A stretch of 64,000 nt of DNA from Enterococcus sp. DIV1094 (GTDB lineage Bacteria; Bacillota; Bacilli; Lactobacillales; Enterococcaceae), in NCBI RefSeq assembly GCF_017316305.2, contig NZ_CP147250.1:1936001-2000000 (forward strand), in the 5' to 3' direction. Under the pieces are notes generated by a model, which saw only the letters and a list, made by a program, of their open reading frames with translations, had not been told where the DNA came from and did not search any database. A program made the position numbers and the translations under genes. Numbering within the stretch: position 1 is the first letter of the stretch; each line of letters opens with the position of its first letter. Shown here piece after piece: positions 27,794-37,981 of this stretch.

Positions 27794-28606
27794 ATGAAAA
27801 AATTCAGCTTTTTGATCCTATCTTTGATTGGTTTTTTCTTTTTAACTGGCTGCACGAACGAGCGGACAGCGACAGAAAGTTGGACAAGGATCAATCAAGA
27901 AAAAAAGATCATCGTGGGACTAGACGACAGTTTTGTACCAATGGGTTTTCGTGATAAAGATGGCAAACTGACAGGTTTTGATATTGATTTGGCAAAAGCT
28001 GTCTTTGATGAATATGGCATCACGGTTGAATTCCAGCCCATCGATTGGTCGATGAAAGAATTCGAATTGAATAATGGGACGATCGATTTGATCTGGAATG
28101 GTTATTCAAAAACACCGGAACGTGAAGAAAAAGTGTTGTTCACAAAACCATATATGAAAAATGATCAAGTACTGATCACACCTAAAGATTCTGGCATCAC
28201 TAGCTTTGAACAAATGAAAGACAAAGTATTAGGCGCACAAAATGGCTCTTCTGGCTATGATATGTTTGTCAGACACCCAGAGATCTTGAAAGATTATGTA
28301 AAAAATCAAGATGCGGTCTTATACGCAAGTTTCAATGAAGCATTGATCGATTTGAAGAGTGGTCGTACAGATGGCGTCTTGATCGATAAAGTCTACGCAG
28401 AATACTTTTTGACCGTACGCGACGAATTAGATGATTTCAACGTGATCAAAGGGGAGTTTGACGGAGAAGATTTTGCTGTCGGTGCGCGAAAAAATGATGA
28501 ACTACTCGTGAAGAAAATCAATGATGGCATCGCTGAATTGGTTGAAAACGGAGAGTTTAAAAAGATTTCAGAGAAATGGTTTGGCGAGGATGTCACACCA
28601 GAATAG
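27794..28606 (+). CDS. Amino acid ABC transporter substrate-binding lipoprotein
   Basis: 270 residues. An N-terminal lipoprotein signal (MKKFSFLILSLIGFFFLTGC) places Cys20 as the lipid anchor. The mature part is a solute-binding protein family 3 domain, with GLDDSFVPMGFRDKDGKLTG and GFDIDLAKAVFDEYGI near its start. It binds the amino acid outside the membrane and delivers it to the permease. It is the last gene of the T-box operon. Confidence 0.9.
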   Translation: MKKFSFLILSLIGFFFLTGCTNERTATESWTRINQEKKIIVGLDDSFVPMGFRDKDGKLTGFDIDLAKAVFDEYGITVEFQPIDWSMKEFELNNGTIDLIWNGYSKTPEREEKVLFTKPYMKNDQVLITPKDSGITSFEQMKDKVLGAQNGSSGYDMFVRHPEILKDYVKNQDAVLYASFNEALIDLKSGRTDGVLIDKVYAEYFLTVRDELDDFNVIKGEFDGEDFAVGARKNDELLVKKINDGIAELVENGEFKKISEKWFGEDVTPE

Positions 28607-28649
28607 GTGACAGGATGGCATGAGGCGCAAAATCATGGTGAAATCCGAA

Positions 28650-28688
28650 AAAGGGGGGACAGCATCTGCTGTGCTCTCTTTTTTTGCT
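28650..28688 (+). terminator. Terminator of the T-box operon
   Basis: A purine-rich arm AAAAAGGGGGGACAGC pairs imperfectly with GCTGTGCTCTCTTTTTTT around ATCT, ending in seven T. Confidence 0.7.
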
Positions 28689-28747
28689 ATATGTCAGACT
28701 TATTTTTTAAATGACTAGACTTTTGTGATGAAAAGTCGAAAATCTAC

Positions 28748-28777
28748 TTGGTAATGAAAAGGGTTTCGTGTTATTCT
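28748..28777 (+). promoter_or_regulatory. Promoter of the GH1 gene
   Basis: TTGGTA at 28748-28753 and TATTCT at 28772-28777, 18 bases apart. No clear cre or antiterminator site was found. Confidence 0.45.
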
Positions 28778-28799
28778 AAAGAGGTAAAGATTGAACTAG

Positions 28800-30257
<1,458 letters not shown>

Positions 30258-30297
30258 CTGGTCATTTGAACCATTTCTTCATAAAAAATGAATATGA

Positions 30298-30338
30298 AAA
30301 AAAGGAAGAGAGGACGTAGGTCCGGCTCTTCTTTTTTT
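30298..30338 (+). terminator. Terminator of the GH1 gene
   Basis: GAAGAG and GGAC pair with GTCC and CTCTTC around GTAG (inside 30304-30331), flanked by A and T runs. Confidence 0.8.
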
Positions 30339-30431
30339 GATAAAGAAAGAAAATCAGCAATCGGACAAACAAAACTTTTGTTCGCTTGCTTTTTTTTGTA
30401 TAATGGAACTTGATGAAAAGAGGGATAAATC

Positions 30432-32873
30432 ATGGCAAAGAAAAAACGTCCTGCTAAGAAGAAGAGAAAAACAAAAAAACAAAAACAGCAGCAGGAGCAA
30501 ATGATTGCGATCGGTGTTGGCTTTGCTTTTATACTATTTGCCGTCTTTGGCTTTTTAAAACTTGGCTTTTTAGGCATTTTAGTGGCGAACGGCTTTCGCA
30601 TAGTCGCTGGAAATACGTATCAGATCCTCTGTGTAGTATTAGCAGTTTTAGGATTTTGGATCATGGTCAAAAATAGAGAATTTACGATGGGCAAGAGTCG
30701 TCGTTGGTTGGGAGTAGGACTGTTTTATTTAGGTATCTTGCTCTTTTTACATGCCAACCTTTTTGGGAAATTGAACAGTGGTGAACCAAATATTATCGGA
30801 ACGACTTGGGACCTGCTATCGGCAGATATTCGCCAAAGTCAAATCACCGCAAATGTCGGTGGAGGGATGTTAGGTGCATTTCTTTATAATTTGACGTTCT
30901 TTTTGATTGCTCAACCAGGTAGTTATTTTGTTGCTGTTTTACTGATTATTGGCGGAGCAACTTTGATCAGTAATATCGAAGGACATCAATTACTGGATGG
31001 CTTGCAGACCATGGGAGAGAAATTCCAACAATTGTTGGAAGGAGATCCAGAGAAACAGGCACGTAAACAAGCAGCGAAAGAAGAACGACAAAAGCAACGC
31101 GCCGAAGCAAAAGAAGCCAAGCGACTTGCTGCGAAAGAAGCAGCAGAAGCTGAAATGGCGGAAATGGAACAAAAACAAGCGACTCGTCAAAATAATTTTG
31201 ACGAACAAGCTTCAAATAGTTATGAAGAAAAGGAACCAGAACAATTGAGTTTTGTTCCCATCGATAGTTTTCAAGGGAATGTCCAGTCTCCTGTGATGGA
31301 ACGTCCGACACAAGCAACAGCACAGCCGACAGAAACGCAGGAGCTATCAGAAGAAGAGCTCTTTGAAGATGATGGCACTGCACTAGAATTTGAGATCGAA
31401 GCAGAAGAAGAAAATCAAGCATACGAACTACCTTCGATCGATTTATTAGATTCGGCACAGACGGTAGACCAAAGTGACGAGTATAAGAAAATCGAGAAAA
31501 ACATTGGCGTCCTAGAACAAACCTTCCAAAGTTTTGGTGTCGATGCAAAAGTCGTCAAAGCGAGTTTAGGACCTTCTGTGACGAAGTTTGAGATCCAACC
31601 GGCTGTCGGAGTAAAAGTAAGTAAGATCGTTAGTTTGACGGATGATATTGCGTTAGCTTTAGCTGCAAAAGATGTCCGGATGGAAGCGCCGATTCCTGGG
31701 AAATCATTGATTGGGATCGAAGTACCGAATAGCAAGATCAGTATGGTTTCCTTTAGAGAGATCATCGAAGCACAGCCGGATCATCCAGACAAACTATTGG
31801 AAGTACCATTAGGACGAGATGTTTCTGGTCGTGTCCAAACGGCTGATTTATCTAAAATGCCTCACTTGCTTGTTGCCGGATCGACTGGTAGTGGGAAGTC
31901 GGTCGCCATCAATGGGATCATCACAAGTATCTTGATGCGCGCAAAACCGCATGAAGTAAAATTGATGATGATCGATCCGAAAATGGTTGAGTTGAATATG
32001 TATAACGGCATCCCGCATTTATTGACGCCGGTCGTAACTAACCCAAGAAAAGCGGCGCAAGCATTACAAAAAGTCGTTCAGGAAATGGAAGAACGTTACG
32101 AGAAATTTGCTGCAACTGGTGTGAGAAATATCTCTGGGTACAATGAATTTGTTCAACAAAAAAATCTGGAAAATGGGACGAAACATCCAACCTTGCCGTT
32201 TATCGTCGTCATTGTCGATGAATTGGCGGATCTGATGATGGTCGCAAGTAACGAAGTTGAAGATGCGATCATTCGTTTAGCGCAAATGGCTCGTGCCGCA
32301 GGAATCCATATGATCTTAGCGACACAACGACCAAGTGTGGACGTTATCACTGGGATCATCAAAGCAAACGTTCCTTCCCGCATGGCGTTTGCTGTATCCA
32401 GCGGAACCGATTCACGGACGATCATTGATTCCAATGGTGCTGAAAAGCTCTTGGGACGAGGGGATATGCTCTTCTTGCCAATGGGTGAGAACAAACCGAT
32501 CCGGGTCCAAGGCGCATTCATCTCCGATCATGAAGTCGAACGGGTGGTAAGCTTTGTAACGGATCAACAAGAAGCAAATTATGAAGAGAAAATGATGCCG
32601 ACCGATGAAGTCGAATCAACGGGTTCAAACGAGCAACCACAAGATGAACTATTTGAAGAGGCAAAGGCGTTAGTCATCGAAATGCAAACTGCAAGTATTT
32701 CTTTATTGCAGCGACGTTTCAGAATCGGTTACAATCGGGCAGCCCGTTTAGTCGATGAGCTGGAAGCGCATGGAGTCGTAGGTCCTTCAGAAGGAAGTAA
32801 ACCACGTAAAGTCTTTATTGAGCAGGTGGAAGAATCCATGGATCAGCCACTATCTGACAATCAAGAGATATAA
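30432..32873 (+). CDS. ftsK: DNA translocase FtsK/SpoIIIE
   Basis: 813 residues. A very basic N-terminus ([14 protein letters not shown]) is followed by four membrane segments within the first 170 residues. Next comes a Gln/Glu-rich linker (about 200-340), then the motor with Walker [14 protein letters not shown] and Walker [12 protein letters not shown]. The C-terminal gamma winged helix ([23 protein letters not shown]) reads KOPS/SRS DNA signals. It pumps chromosome DNA through the division septum. It is a single gene with its own terminator. Confidence 0.94.
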   Translation: MAKKKRPAKKKRKTKKQKQQQEQMIAIGVGFAFILFAVFGFLKLGFLGILVANGFRIVAGNTYQILCVVLAVLGFWIMVKNREFTMGKSRRWLGVGLFYLGILLFLHANLFGKLNSGEPNIIGTTWDLLSADIRQSQITANVGGGMLGAFLYNLTFFLIAQPGSYFVAVLLIIGGATLISNIEGHQLLDGLQTMGEKFQQLLEGDPEKQARKQAAKEERQKQRAEAKEAKRLAAKEAAEAEMAEMEQKQATRQNNFDEQASNSYEEKEPEQLSFVPIDSFQGNVQSPVMERPTQATAQPTETQELSEEELFEDDGTALEFEIEAEEENQAYELPSIDLLDSAQTVDQSDEYKKIEKNIGVLEQTFQSFGVDAKVVKASLGPSVTKFEIQPAVGVKVSKIVSLTDDIALALAAKDVRMEAPIPGKSLIGIEVPNSKISMVSFREIIEAQPDHPDKLLEVPLGRDVSGRVQTADLSKMPHLLVAGSTGSGKSVAINGIITSILMRAKPHEVKLMMIDPKMVELNMYNGIPHLLTPVVTNPRKAAQALQKVVQEMEERYEKFAATGVRNISGYNEFVQQKNLENGTKHPTLPFIVVIVDELADLMMVASNEVEDAIIRLAQMARAAGIHMILATQRPSVDVITGIIKANVPSRMAFAVSSGTDSRTIIDSNGAEKLLGRGDMLFLPMGENKPIRVQGAFISDHEVERVVSFVTDQQEANYEEKMMPTDEVESTGSNEQPQDELFEEAKALVIEMQTASISLLQRRFRIGYNRAARLVDELEAHGVVGPSEGSKPRKVFIEQVEESMDQPLSDNQEI

Positions 32874-32876
32874 ATT

Positions 32877-32923
32877 AAAAGCAAGAAATCTTTTCTTATT
32901 GAATTGATTTTTTGCTTTTTTTT
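32877..32923 (+). terminator. Terminator of ftsK
   Basis: AAAGCAAGAAATC pairs with GATTTTTTGCTTT (about 32905-32917), followed by T residues. Confidence 0.7.
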
Positions 32924-33058
32924 GTGTGTAGTTTAAAAAAATATCTAAGACTAAAAAAAACAGGTAGTAACAGAACAATGATTATAAAATTATTCTTCCT
33001 AAAAAAATGATAAGCTTAAAGACACAATAGTTTTTTTAGATGAAAGGAGATTCACTGA

Positions 33059-33871
33059 ATGAACGATGAGAAAACCAAAAAGCTCGATCAAGCAACGAAT
33101 GAAGCTGCCGAAGAAATGGCAAATGAACAACCCACAGAAATGACGGAGGAAGTGGTCGATACGCCTGTCAACGAGCAAGGTGAAGCACGAACGCAAGAAC
33201 AAACAGACGAAGTAACAGGAGAACCGAACGAGGAACTGATCAAAGAGCCAATCGAAGCATCAAATGAAGCCCCCATCGAAGAACCAACTAAAGAAGCGAT
33301 TAAAGCGCCAATCGAAGAATCAGCTAAAGAACCGAATGAAGAACTAATCAAAGCGCCCATCGAAGAACCAGCTAAAGAACCAAATGAAGAATCAATCAAA
33401 GAACCGCTACAACCAACCAGTCAAAACCAAAAAGCACCTATTGATGAACCTCAAGTTGGCTTTGCAAATGCTGTCCTTCAAGGGGGCAACAAGGAAGTGC
33501 CGGAAGAAATCAAAAAATGGAACTGGGGAGCATTTTCTCTCAATATTCTTTGGGGAATCGGGAATAAAACCTATCTGCCACTATTATGTTTGATTCCAGT
33601 ATTCAATCTTGTTTGGGTATTTATTTGCGGATTCAAAGGCAACGAATGGGCATGGAGAGATGGCGACTATACAGATATAGCCACATTTAAAAAAGTTCAA
33701 AAAACTTGGAGTCGTGCTGGAGTAGCCATGTTTATTATTCAAATTGGGATCATCGTATTACATCTTGGAATCATCGTATTTTTTCTGTATAGTTTATTGA
33801 GTTATCGTCATTCGATCATCCAGGATTTTTATAATTACGAGCCTTATCGCTACGATGGCTTCTACTACTAG
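33059..33871 (+). CDS. Repeat-rich acidic protein with C-terminal WNWGAF membrane domain
   Basis: 270 residues in two parts. Residues 1-130 are hydrophilic, nearly free of hydrophobic clusters, and built of degenerate repeats around EPNEELIKAPIEEPAK. Residues 150-255 carry KKWNWGAFSLNILWGIGNK, a short hydrophobic pair, GFKGNEWAWRD, and a final membrane segment. The tail ends Tyr-rich (YRYDGFYY). The WNWGAF...GNEWAW pattern is found in small Firmicutes membrane proteins of unknown role. I infer a cytoplasmic flexible repeat arm on a membrane anchor. The next gene is another membrane protein 16 bases on. Confidence 0.7.
   Translation: MNDEKTKKLDQATNEAAEEMANEQPTEMTEEVVDTPVNEQGEARTQEQTDEVTGEPNEELIKEPIEASNEAPIEEPTKEAIKAPIEESAKEPNEELIKAPIEEPAKEPNEESIKEPLQPTSQNQKAPIDEPQVGFANAVLQGGNKEVPEEIKKWNWGAFSLNILWGIGNKTYLPLLCLIPVFNLVWVFICGFKGNEWAWRDGDYTDIATFKKVQKTWSRAGVAMFIIQIGIIVLHLGIIVFFLYSLLSYRHSIIQDFYNYEPYRYDGFYY
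33225..33408 (+). repeat. Degenerate in-frame tandem repeat (about 16-codon unit)
   Basis: Imperfect copies of a unit encoding EPNEELIKAPIEEPAK; the clearest are around 33330-33410. The repeats stay in frame and could expand or contract by recombination. Confidence 0.65.
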
Positions 33872-33887
33872 AAAAGGAGAAAACAAC

Positions 33888-34301
33888 ATGCATAAAAAAA
33901 TGATCAAAACGATTTTCATCTTGAATATCGTTCAAACAGTGGTTTACCTTTTCGGTTTCTTTAACCGAGTAGCAGAGCAGTCAGGTCTGGTTCCGCTCAT
34001 CTATGTGACACGTATTTGGGGCAACTTTTATGGGATCATTTTTTGGTCGATTCTGAGTATGATTTGTGTGATCGGCTTTACTTTAACCTTGTACTTATTA
34101 CTTTCAAAAGCAGTAGACTCTAAAAAAGTGGTTGGCTTGATCATTTCTGCTGTCGGGTATGGGTCACCTCTTTTATTCAGTTTCTTCTTGATCATCCCAG
34201 CGACTTTACTCATTCTTGGTCTTATCTTTATCAAGTGGTTGATTTTAGATCCAGAAAAGTTGACAGAAGAATATGATGAGGTGGATGATATTCAATCCTG
34301 A
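33888..34301 (+). CDS. Hypothetical four-helix membrane protein
   Basis: 137 residues with four hydrophobic segments (about 5-25, 45-70, 80-95 and 98-117) and a short acidic tail ending EEYDEVDDIQS. I do not recognise the family. The ATG at 33888 follows AAAAGGAG by 7 bases, while the frame could extend back to 33855 inside the previous gene. It is almost certainly cotranscribed with the repeat protein, from which it is separated by only 16 bases. Confidence 0.68.
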   Translation: MHKKMIKTIFILNIVQTVVYLFGFFNRVAEQSGLVPLIYVTRIWGNFYGIIFWSILSMICVIGFTLTLYLLLSKAVDSKKVVGLIISAVGYGSPLLFSFFLIIPATLLILGLIFIKWLILDPEKLTEEYDEVDDIQS

Positions 34302-34357
34302 CCTGAATAAGAAGTAGTCCTAGTTTTTAACGATTATTTAGTTTCTTTTGTGAACTA

Positions 34358-34386
34358 TTGCATTAATAAAAGGAATCAGTTATAGT
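34358..34386 (+). promoter_or_regulatory. Promoter of rlmN
   Basis: TTGCAT (34358-34363), 17-base spacer, TATAGT (34381-34386). Confidence 0.65.
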
Positions 34387-34421
34387 ATGTAGCGATACTT
34401 TGAGAAAAAGAGGGAATAATC

Positions 34422-35495
34422 GTGGAAAAACAATCCATTTACGGTTTTACGAATAAAGAATTGACTGCTTGGTTTTTAGAACATGGTGAAAAGAAATTCC
34501 GTGCGTCACAAGTATGGGAATGGCTTTACCAAAAGCGTGTGACCAGCTTTGAAGAGATGACCAATCTGTCTAAAAGTTTGATTGAAAAGCTATCTGAGCA
34601 TTTTGTGATCAATCCATTGAAACAAATGGTCGTGCAAGAGGCAAGTGATGGGACAGTCAAATATTTATTTGAGTTGCCAGATAAAAATATGATCGAAACG
34701 GTCTTGATGAGACAGGAATACGGTTTGTCTGTGTGTGTAACTACACAAGTTGGCTGTAATATCGGCTGTACTTTCTGTGCGAGTGGGCTATTAAAGAAAA
34801 ATCGTGATTTAACAGCCGGTGAGATCGTGGCGCAGATCATGATGGTCCAACATTACTTCGATGAACGTCAACTAGGCGAGCGCGTGTCGCATGTCGTCGT
34901 GATGGGGATCGGTGAACCATTTGACAATTACGACAATGTGATGGATTTCTTGCATATTATCAATGATGCGAAAGGTTTAGCGATCGGCGCACGTCACATC
35001 ACCGTGTCAACAAGTGGTTTGGCGAATAAAATCAAAGAATTTGCTGAAAATGGGTTACAAGTAAACTTAGCCATTTCATTACATGCACCAAATAACGAAG
35101 TCCGCACATCCATGATGCGCATCAATCGCCGTTTCCCAATTGAAAAATTGATGGAAGCTGTCGATGAGTACTTGGAGAAGACCAATCGCCGGATCACGTT
35201 CGAATACATTATGTTGAACCAAGTAAATGATCGACCTGAGCATGCACAACAACTTGCAGACTTATTGAAAGATAAGAAAAAATTGACCTATGTCAATCTG
35301 ATCCCATACAATCCAGTAAGTGAACATGATCAGTATTCAAGAAGTCCGAAAGCTGATGTATTGAAGTTTTACGATGTCTTGAAGAAGAATGGTATCAATT
35401 GTGTGATTCGTAAAGAGCATGGTACAGATATTGATGCTGCCTGTGGGCAGTTGCGCAGCAAACAAATGAAAAAAGAAAAAACTGTCGCAAAATAA
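34422..35495 (+). CDS. rlmN: 23S rRNA (adenine-2503-C2) methyltransferase RlmN
   Basis: 357 residues of radical SAM type. The cluster cysteines Cys112, Cys116 and Cys119 lie in [12 protein letters not shown], and the C-terminal methyl-carrying cysteine in [22 protein letters not shown] and [19 protein letters not shown] are RlmN features. It methylates A2503 of 23S rRNA and A37 of some tRNAs. The related resistance enzyme Cfr was considered, but the N-terminus and the [14 protein letters not shown] segment fit RlmN. The start is GTG after AGAGGG. Confidence 0.92.
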   Translation: MEKQSIYGFTNKELTAWFLEHGEKKFRASQVWEWLYQKRVTSFEEMTNLSKSLIEKLSEHFVINPLKQMVVQEASDGTVKYLFELPDKNMIETVLMRQEYGLSVCVTTQVGCNIGCTFCASGLLKKNRDLTAGEIVAQIMMVQHYFDERQLGERVSHVVVMGIGEPFDNYDNVMDFLHIINDAKGLAIGARHITVSTSGLANKIKEFAENGLQVNLAISLHAPNNEVRTSMMRINRRFPIEKLMEAVDEYLEKTNRRITFEYIMLNQVNDRPEHAQQLADLLKDKKKLTYVNLIPYNPVSEHDQYSRSPKADVLKFYDVLKKNGINCVIRKEHGTDIDAACGQLRSKQMKKEKTVAK

Positions 35496-35580
35496 ATATT
35501 TTTAAAGTTAAGTTTTCTTTCCTTCTCTTTTTTTCGTTCGGCTGATAGAATAGGCTGAAATCGGAATGGAGGGAAATGAG

Positions 35581-36123
35581 ATGATCATCAGTGAATTTGA
35601 TCGTAAAAATATTGGCTTGAAGGATCAGCTTGCTGACCTTTTGCGATTGACTTGGCCTGCGGATTACGGAGAGCAACCAATGAAAGAAGTCGAGGAACTA
35701 CTGGCAACGGAGCGGATCGCTGTTTCAGCAGTGGAACAAGATCGGTTAGTCGGCTTTATTGGTGCGCTCCCTCAATATGGGATGACAGGCTGGGAACTTC
35801 ATCCTCTAGTGGTAGAAACTTCTTATCGAAAGAAGTATATCGGTAGCCGTTTAGTGGATTACTTAGAAAAAGAAATCGCCTCTAAAGGTGGAGTGATGGT
35901 TTATTTAGGAACAGATGATGTGGACGGAGCAACAAGTCTCAGTCACACAGATCTTTTTGATCATCCATTGGATAAACTGAAAGCAATCAAAAATTTCAAC
36001 AAACATCCTTATACATTTTATGAAAAGCTGGGCTATCAGATCGTTGGTGCGATTCCTGATGCAAATGGCATCAATCAACCAGATATCATTCTGGCAAAAC
36101 GCCTTGGGGAAATCGATCAATGA
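35581..36123 (+). CDS. aac(6')-I: Aminoglycoside 6'-N-acetyltransferase, AAC(6')-Ii family
   Basis: 180 residues of GNAT fold. The sequence starts MIISEFDRKNIGLKDQLADL and contains VGFIGALPQYGMTGWELHPL, RKKYIGSRLVDYLEKE (acetyl-CoA loop) and HPYTFYEKLGYQIVG. This closely follows the chromosomal AAC(6')-Ii of E. faecium and its relatives in E. hirae and E. durans, with scattered differences from each as I remember them. It acetylates kanamycin and tobramycin and gives intrinsic low-level resistance. The ATG at 35581 follows GGAGGG by 7 bases. An insertion sequence lies 40 bases downstream. Confidence 0.86.
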   Translation: MIISEFDRKNIGLKDQLADLLRLTWPADYGEQPMKEVEELLATERIAVSAVEQDRLVGFIGALPQYGMTGWELHPLVVETSYRKKYIGSRLVDYLEKEIASKGGVMVYLGTDDVDGATSLSHTDLFDHPLDKLKAIKNFNKHPYTFYEKLGYQIVGAIPDANGINQPDIILAKRLGEIDQ

Positions 36124-36162
36124 ACGAAGAACCAAAAATGATTTCACAACAATCGAATAAAA

Positions 36163-37679
36163 GGCTCTTTGTCAATAAGGACTGATGAGTGCAATCAAGT
36201 GAAATCCGGAAGAAGAAGTGAACACTTCTTCTCCGGATTTTCTTCGTTATTTGACGTGAATGACTTGATTCGTCAAAAAGATTCGGATGCGCATGTTCTC
36301 AAATGATTTAAAGCCATAAGACACTCGTTTGAGTGTTTTGATGTGGGTGTTTTTTGCTTCAATTTTCCCATTAGAGTAAGGATAAATCAAAGAATGACGA
36401 ATCCCTTCTTCATAGCTCAGAAGATTTTGTAGTTTTAGCCGAAATTCTTTATCTAATGTTTCTGGTAACTGATGCAAGAGAGTGAAAAATGACTCGTGGT
36501 CTTTGTCACGAAAGGCATCCGCTAGTTCATGGAACGCTTGATAGGCGACTTTCAAGGCAGTTGAAGCACTTAATAAACGGTCAAGCACCATGGCTTCTGT
36601 CAGGTAAGGATACTTTGGGGCACGAAAGCTACGCCAAGTTTTATATTCTGTGTGGTTGATATTCTTCCGATTTTTGGTGAGTAAGCGCCAATGGCTTTTT
36701 AATTTCCTTGGCATTGTCCGATTGCCCGAAGCAATCAGGCGTTTCATTTCACGGACACGAAAATCTTGGAACGCTTGATTCATGTGTTTGACCACATGAA
36801 AACGATCAATGACCAGTTTGGCATGAGGAAATACTTTTTTTGTTAGTTGAAAATACGCCGCATTCATATCAGTAACTAAATAGTCGACGTCAGATGGATT
36901 CACACATGTCTGGAAATAAGTGGTCAACCGAGACAATTTTCGAGTGGGTAAGATATCAACTAATTGCCCGGTTTCCCCATCGGCACAAATAAAACTCATC
37001 TTATCTTCTGAGGATACATGGGAACGAAATTCATCGACCATCAATACTTTGGGCAGGTGGCGCTTGGCTTGTTTTGGTAAATAGGTTTTTAACGACTTCA
37101 AAATACGCGTCACCGTTGGAATAGACACCTGGCAATGCTTTGCGATAAAAGATAAGGAGACCTTTTCGGTGAGTAAAGCAATGATTTTCATTTTTACATG
37201 CTCGGCAATCGAATGATTTGGCCGAACAAAATAGCTTTGGGCTGTCCAATGGGTATGGCAGTTTCTACAGTGATAACGTTGTTTCTTCAGCCGCATGATT
37301 AGCGGTAAATGGTTGAATTGATCGAAACGAATGCAGGTCATTTTCTTGCCATTTTTGACAATGACCGTTTTCCCCTTCGAATCTCTCACGGCAGAGCCAC
37401 AAGTCAAACAAGCAGAAGTAGGAGGAGCTAACACTGCGTCAATAACTAAAGTATTGGTTTGATGGAACGTTTCGTAAGAAACATCTTGGATGGTTAAATA
37501 TTTATCTGTTAATCGGAGCATTTTTTTGATAGAATTTTCCATAGAGCATATCGTCCTCTCAGTTGTTTATTTTGTGGTGATTTAATCATACTAGAGAACG
37601 ATATGTTTTTTAATACCCAAAAAGAAAAAGTGGACTGACGAATCAGAATTGATTCATCAGTCCACTTTATTATAGAGCC
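36163..37679 (-). mobile_element. ISL3-family insertion sequence, 1517 bp
   Basis: The left end begins GGCTCT, ten variable bases, then GGACTGATGA. The right end, read on the other strand, begins with the same two blocks and the same spacing. The 7-base word AATAAAA flanks the element on both sides (36156-36162 and 37680-37686), consistent with a target duplication; the family usually makes 8. It carries one transposase gene. Without it, aac(6')-I would run straight into the terminator at 37692. Confidence 0.88.
36247..37542 (-). CDS. ISL3-family transposase
   Basis: 431 residues. An N-terminal zinc-finger pair (CLTCGS, then CRNCHTHW) is followed by a helix-turn-helix (VSLSFIAKHCQVSIPTVTRIL) and a DDE catalytic core. 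VLMVDEF holds the first Asp, VTDMNAAYFQL the second and NGKIEAKNTHIK the Glu. The ending YGFKSFENMRIRIFL is typical of ISL3. The gene looks intact, so the element may still move. It faces aac(6')-I. Confidence 0.92.
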   Translation of the reverse strand: MENSIKKMLRLTDKYLTIQDVSYETFHQTNTLVIDAVLAPPTSACLTCGSAVRDSKGKTVIVKNGKKMTCIRFDQFNHLPLIMRLKKQRYHCRNCHTHWTAQSYFVRPNHSIAEHVKMKIIALLTEKVSLSFIAKHCQVSIPTVTRILKSLKTYLPKQAKRHLPKVLMVDEFRSHVSSEDKMSFICADGETGQLVDILPTRKLSRLTTYFQTCVNPSDVDYLVTDMNAAYFQLTKKVFPHAKLVIDRFHVVKHMNQAFQDFRVREMKRLIASGNRTMPRKLKSHWRLLTKNRKNINHTEYKTWRSFRAPKYPYLTEAMVLDRLLSASTALKVAYQAFHELADAFRDKDHESFFTLLHQLPETLDKEFRLKLQNLLSYEEGIRHSLIYPYSNGKIEAKNTHIKTLKRVSYGFKSFENMRIRIFLTNQVIHVK

Positions 37680-37691
37680 AATAAAACATGC

Positions 37692-37722
37692 GAGTCTCCC
37701 ATACTGTGGAGGCTCTTTTTTT
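37692..37722 (+). terminator. Terminator displaced from aac(6')-I by the insertion sequence
   Basis: GAGTCTCC (37692-37699) pairs with GGAGGCTC (37708-37715), followed by seven T. It lies just outside the right direct repeat. Confidence 0.75.
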
Positions 37723-37894
37723 GGGCAAAATCCGAACATTAATAAGAAACGTTCTTATAACGGTAATTATTTTATGATTATTTTATTCTCGAGAGGATAA
37801 GATAAAAATCCTTGATTTATCTCAATTTTTCAGAAAAAAATAATAAAATGTTCATTCAATAATCATTATTTTTTAGAAAAAGCAAAAAAAACTG

Positions 37895-37923
37895 TTGCAA
37901 TTTTAATAATTATTCATTAAACT
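37895..37923 (+). promoter_or_regulatory. Promoter of oppA
   Basis: TTGCAA (37895-37900), 17-base spacer, TAAACT (37918-37923), in a strongly AT-rich region. On the opposite strand the -10 box reads as part of TTTAA, which I recall as a TldR target-adjacent motif. Confidence 0.7.
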
Positions 37924-37981
37924 CATAAACAACTCAGAAAATACTAATTATTCTGAAAATTTCGATAAAGGGGTACGGAAG

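Noticed and set aside
33225..33408. CRISPR array
   Set aside because: The repeats are protein-coding, degenerate and without spacers. No CRISPR array or cas gene was seen anywhere in the window.
34422..35495. cfr-type linezolid resistance methyltransferase
   Set aside because: The N-terminus and the segment after the cysteine cluster fit RlmN, not Cfr as I remember it.
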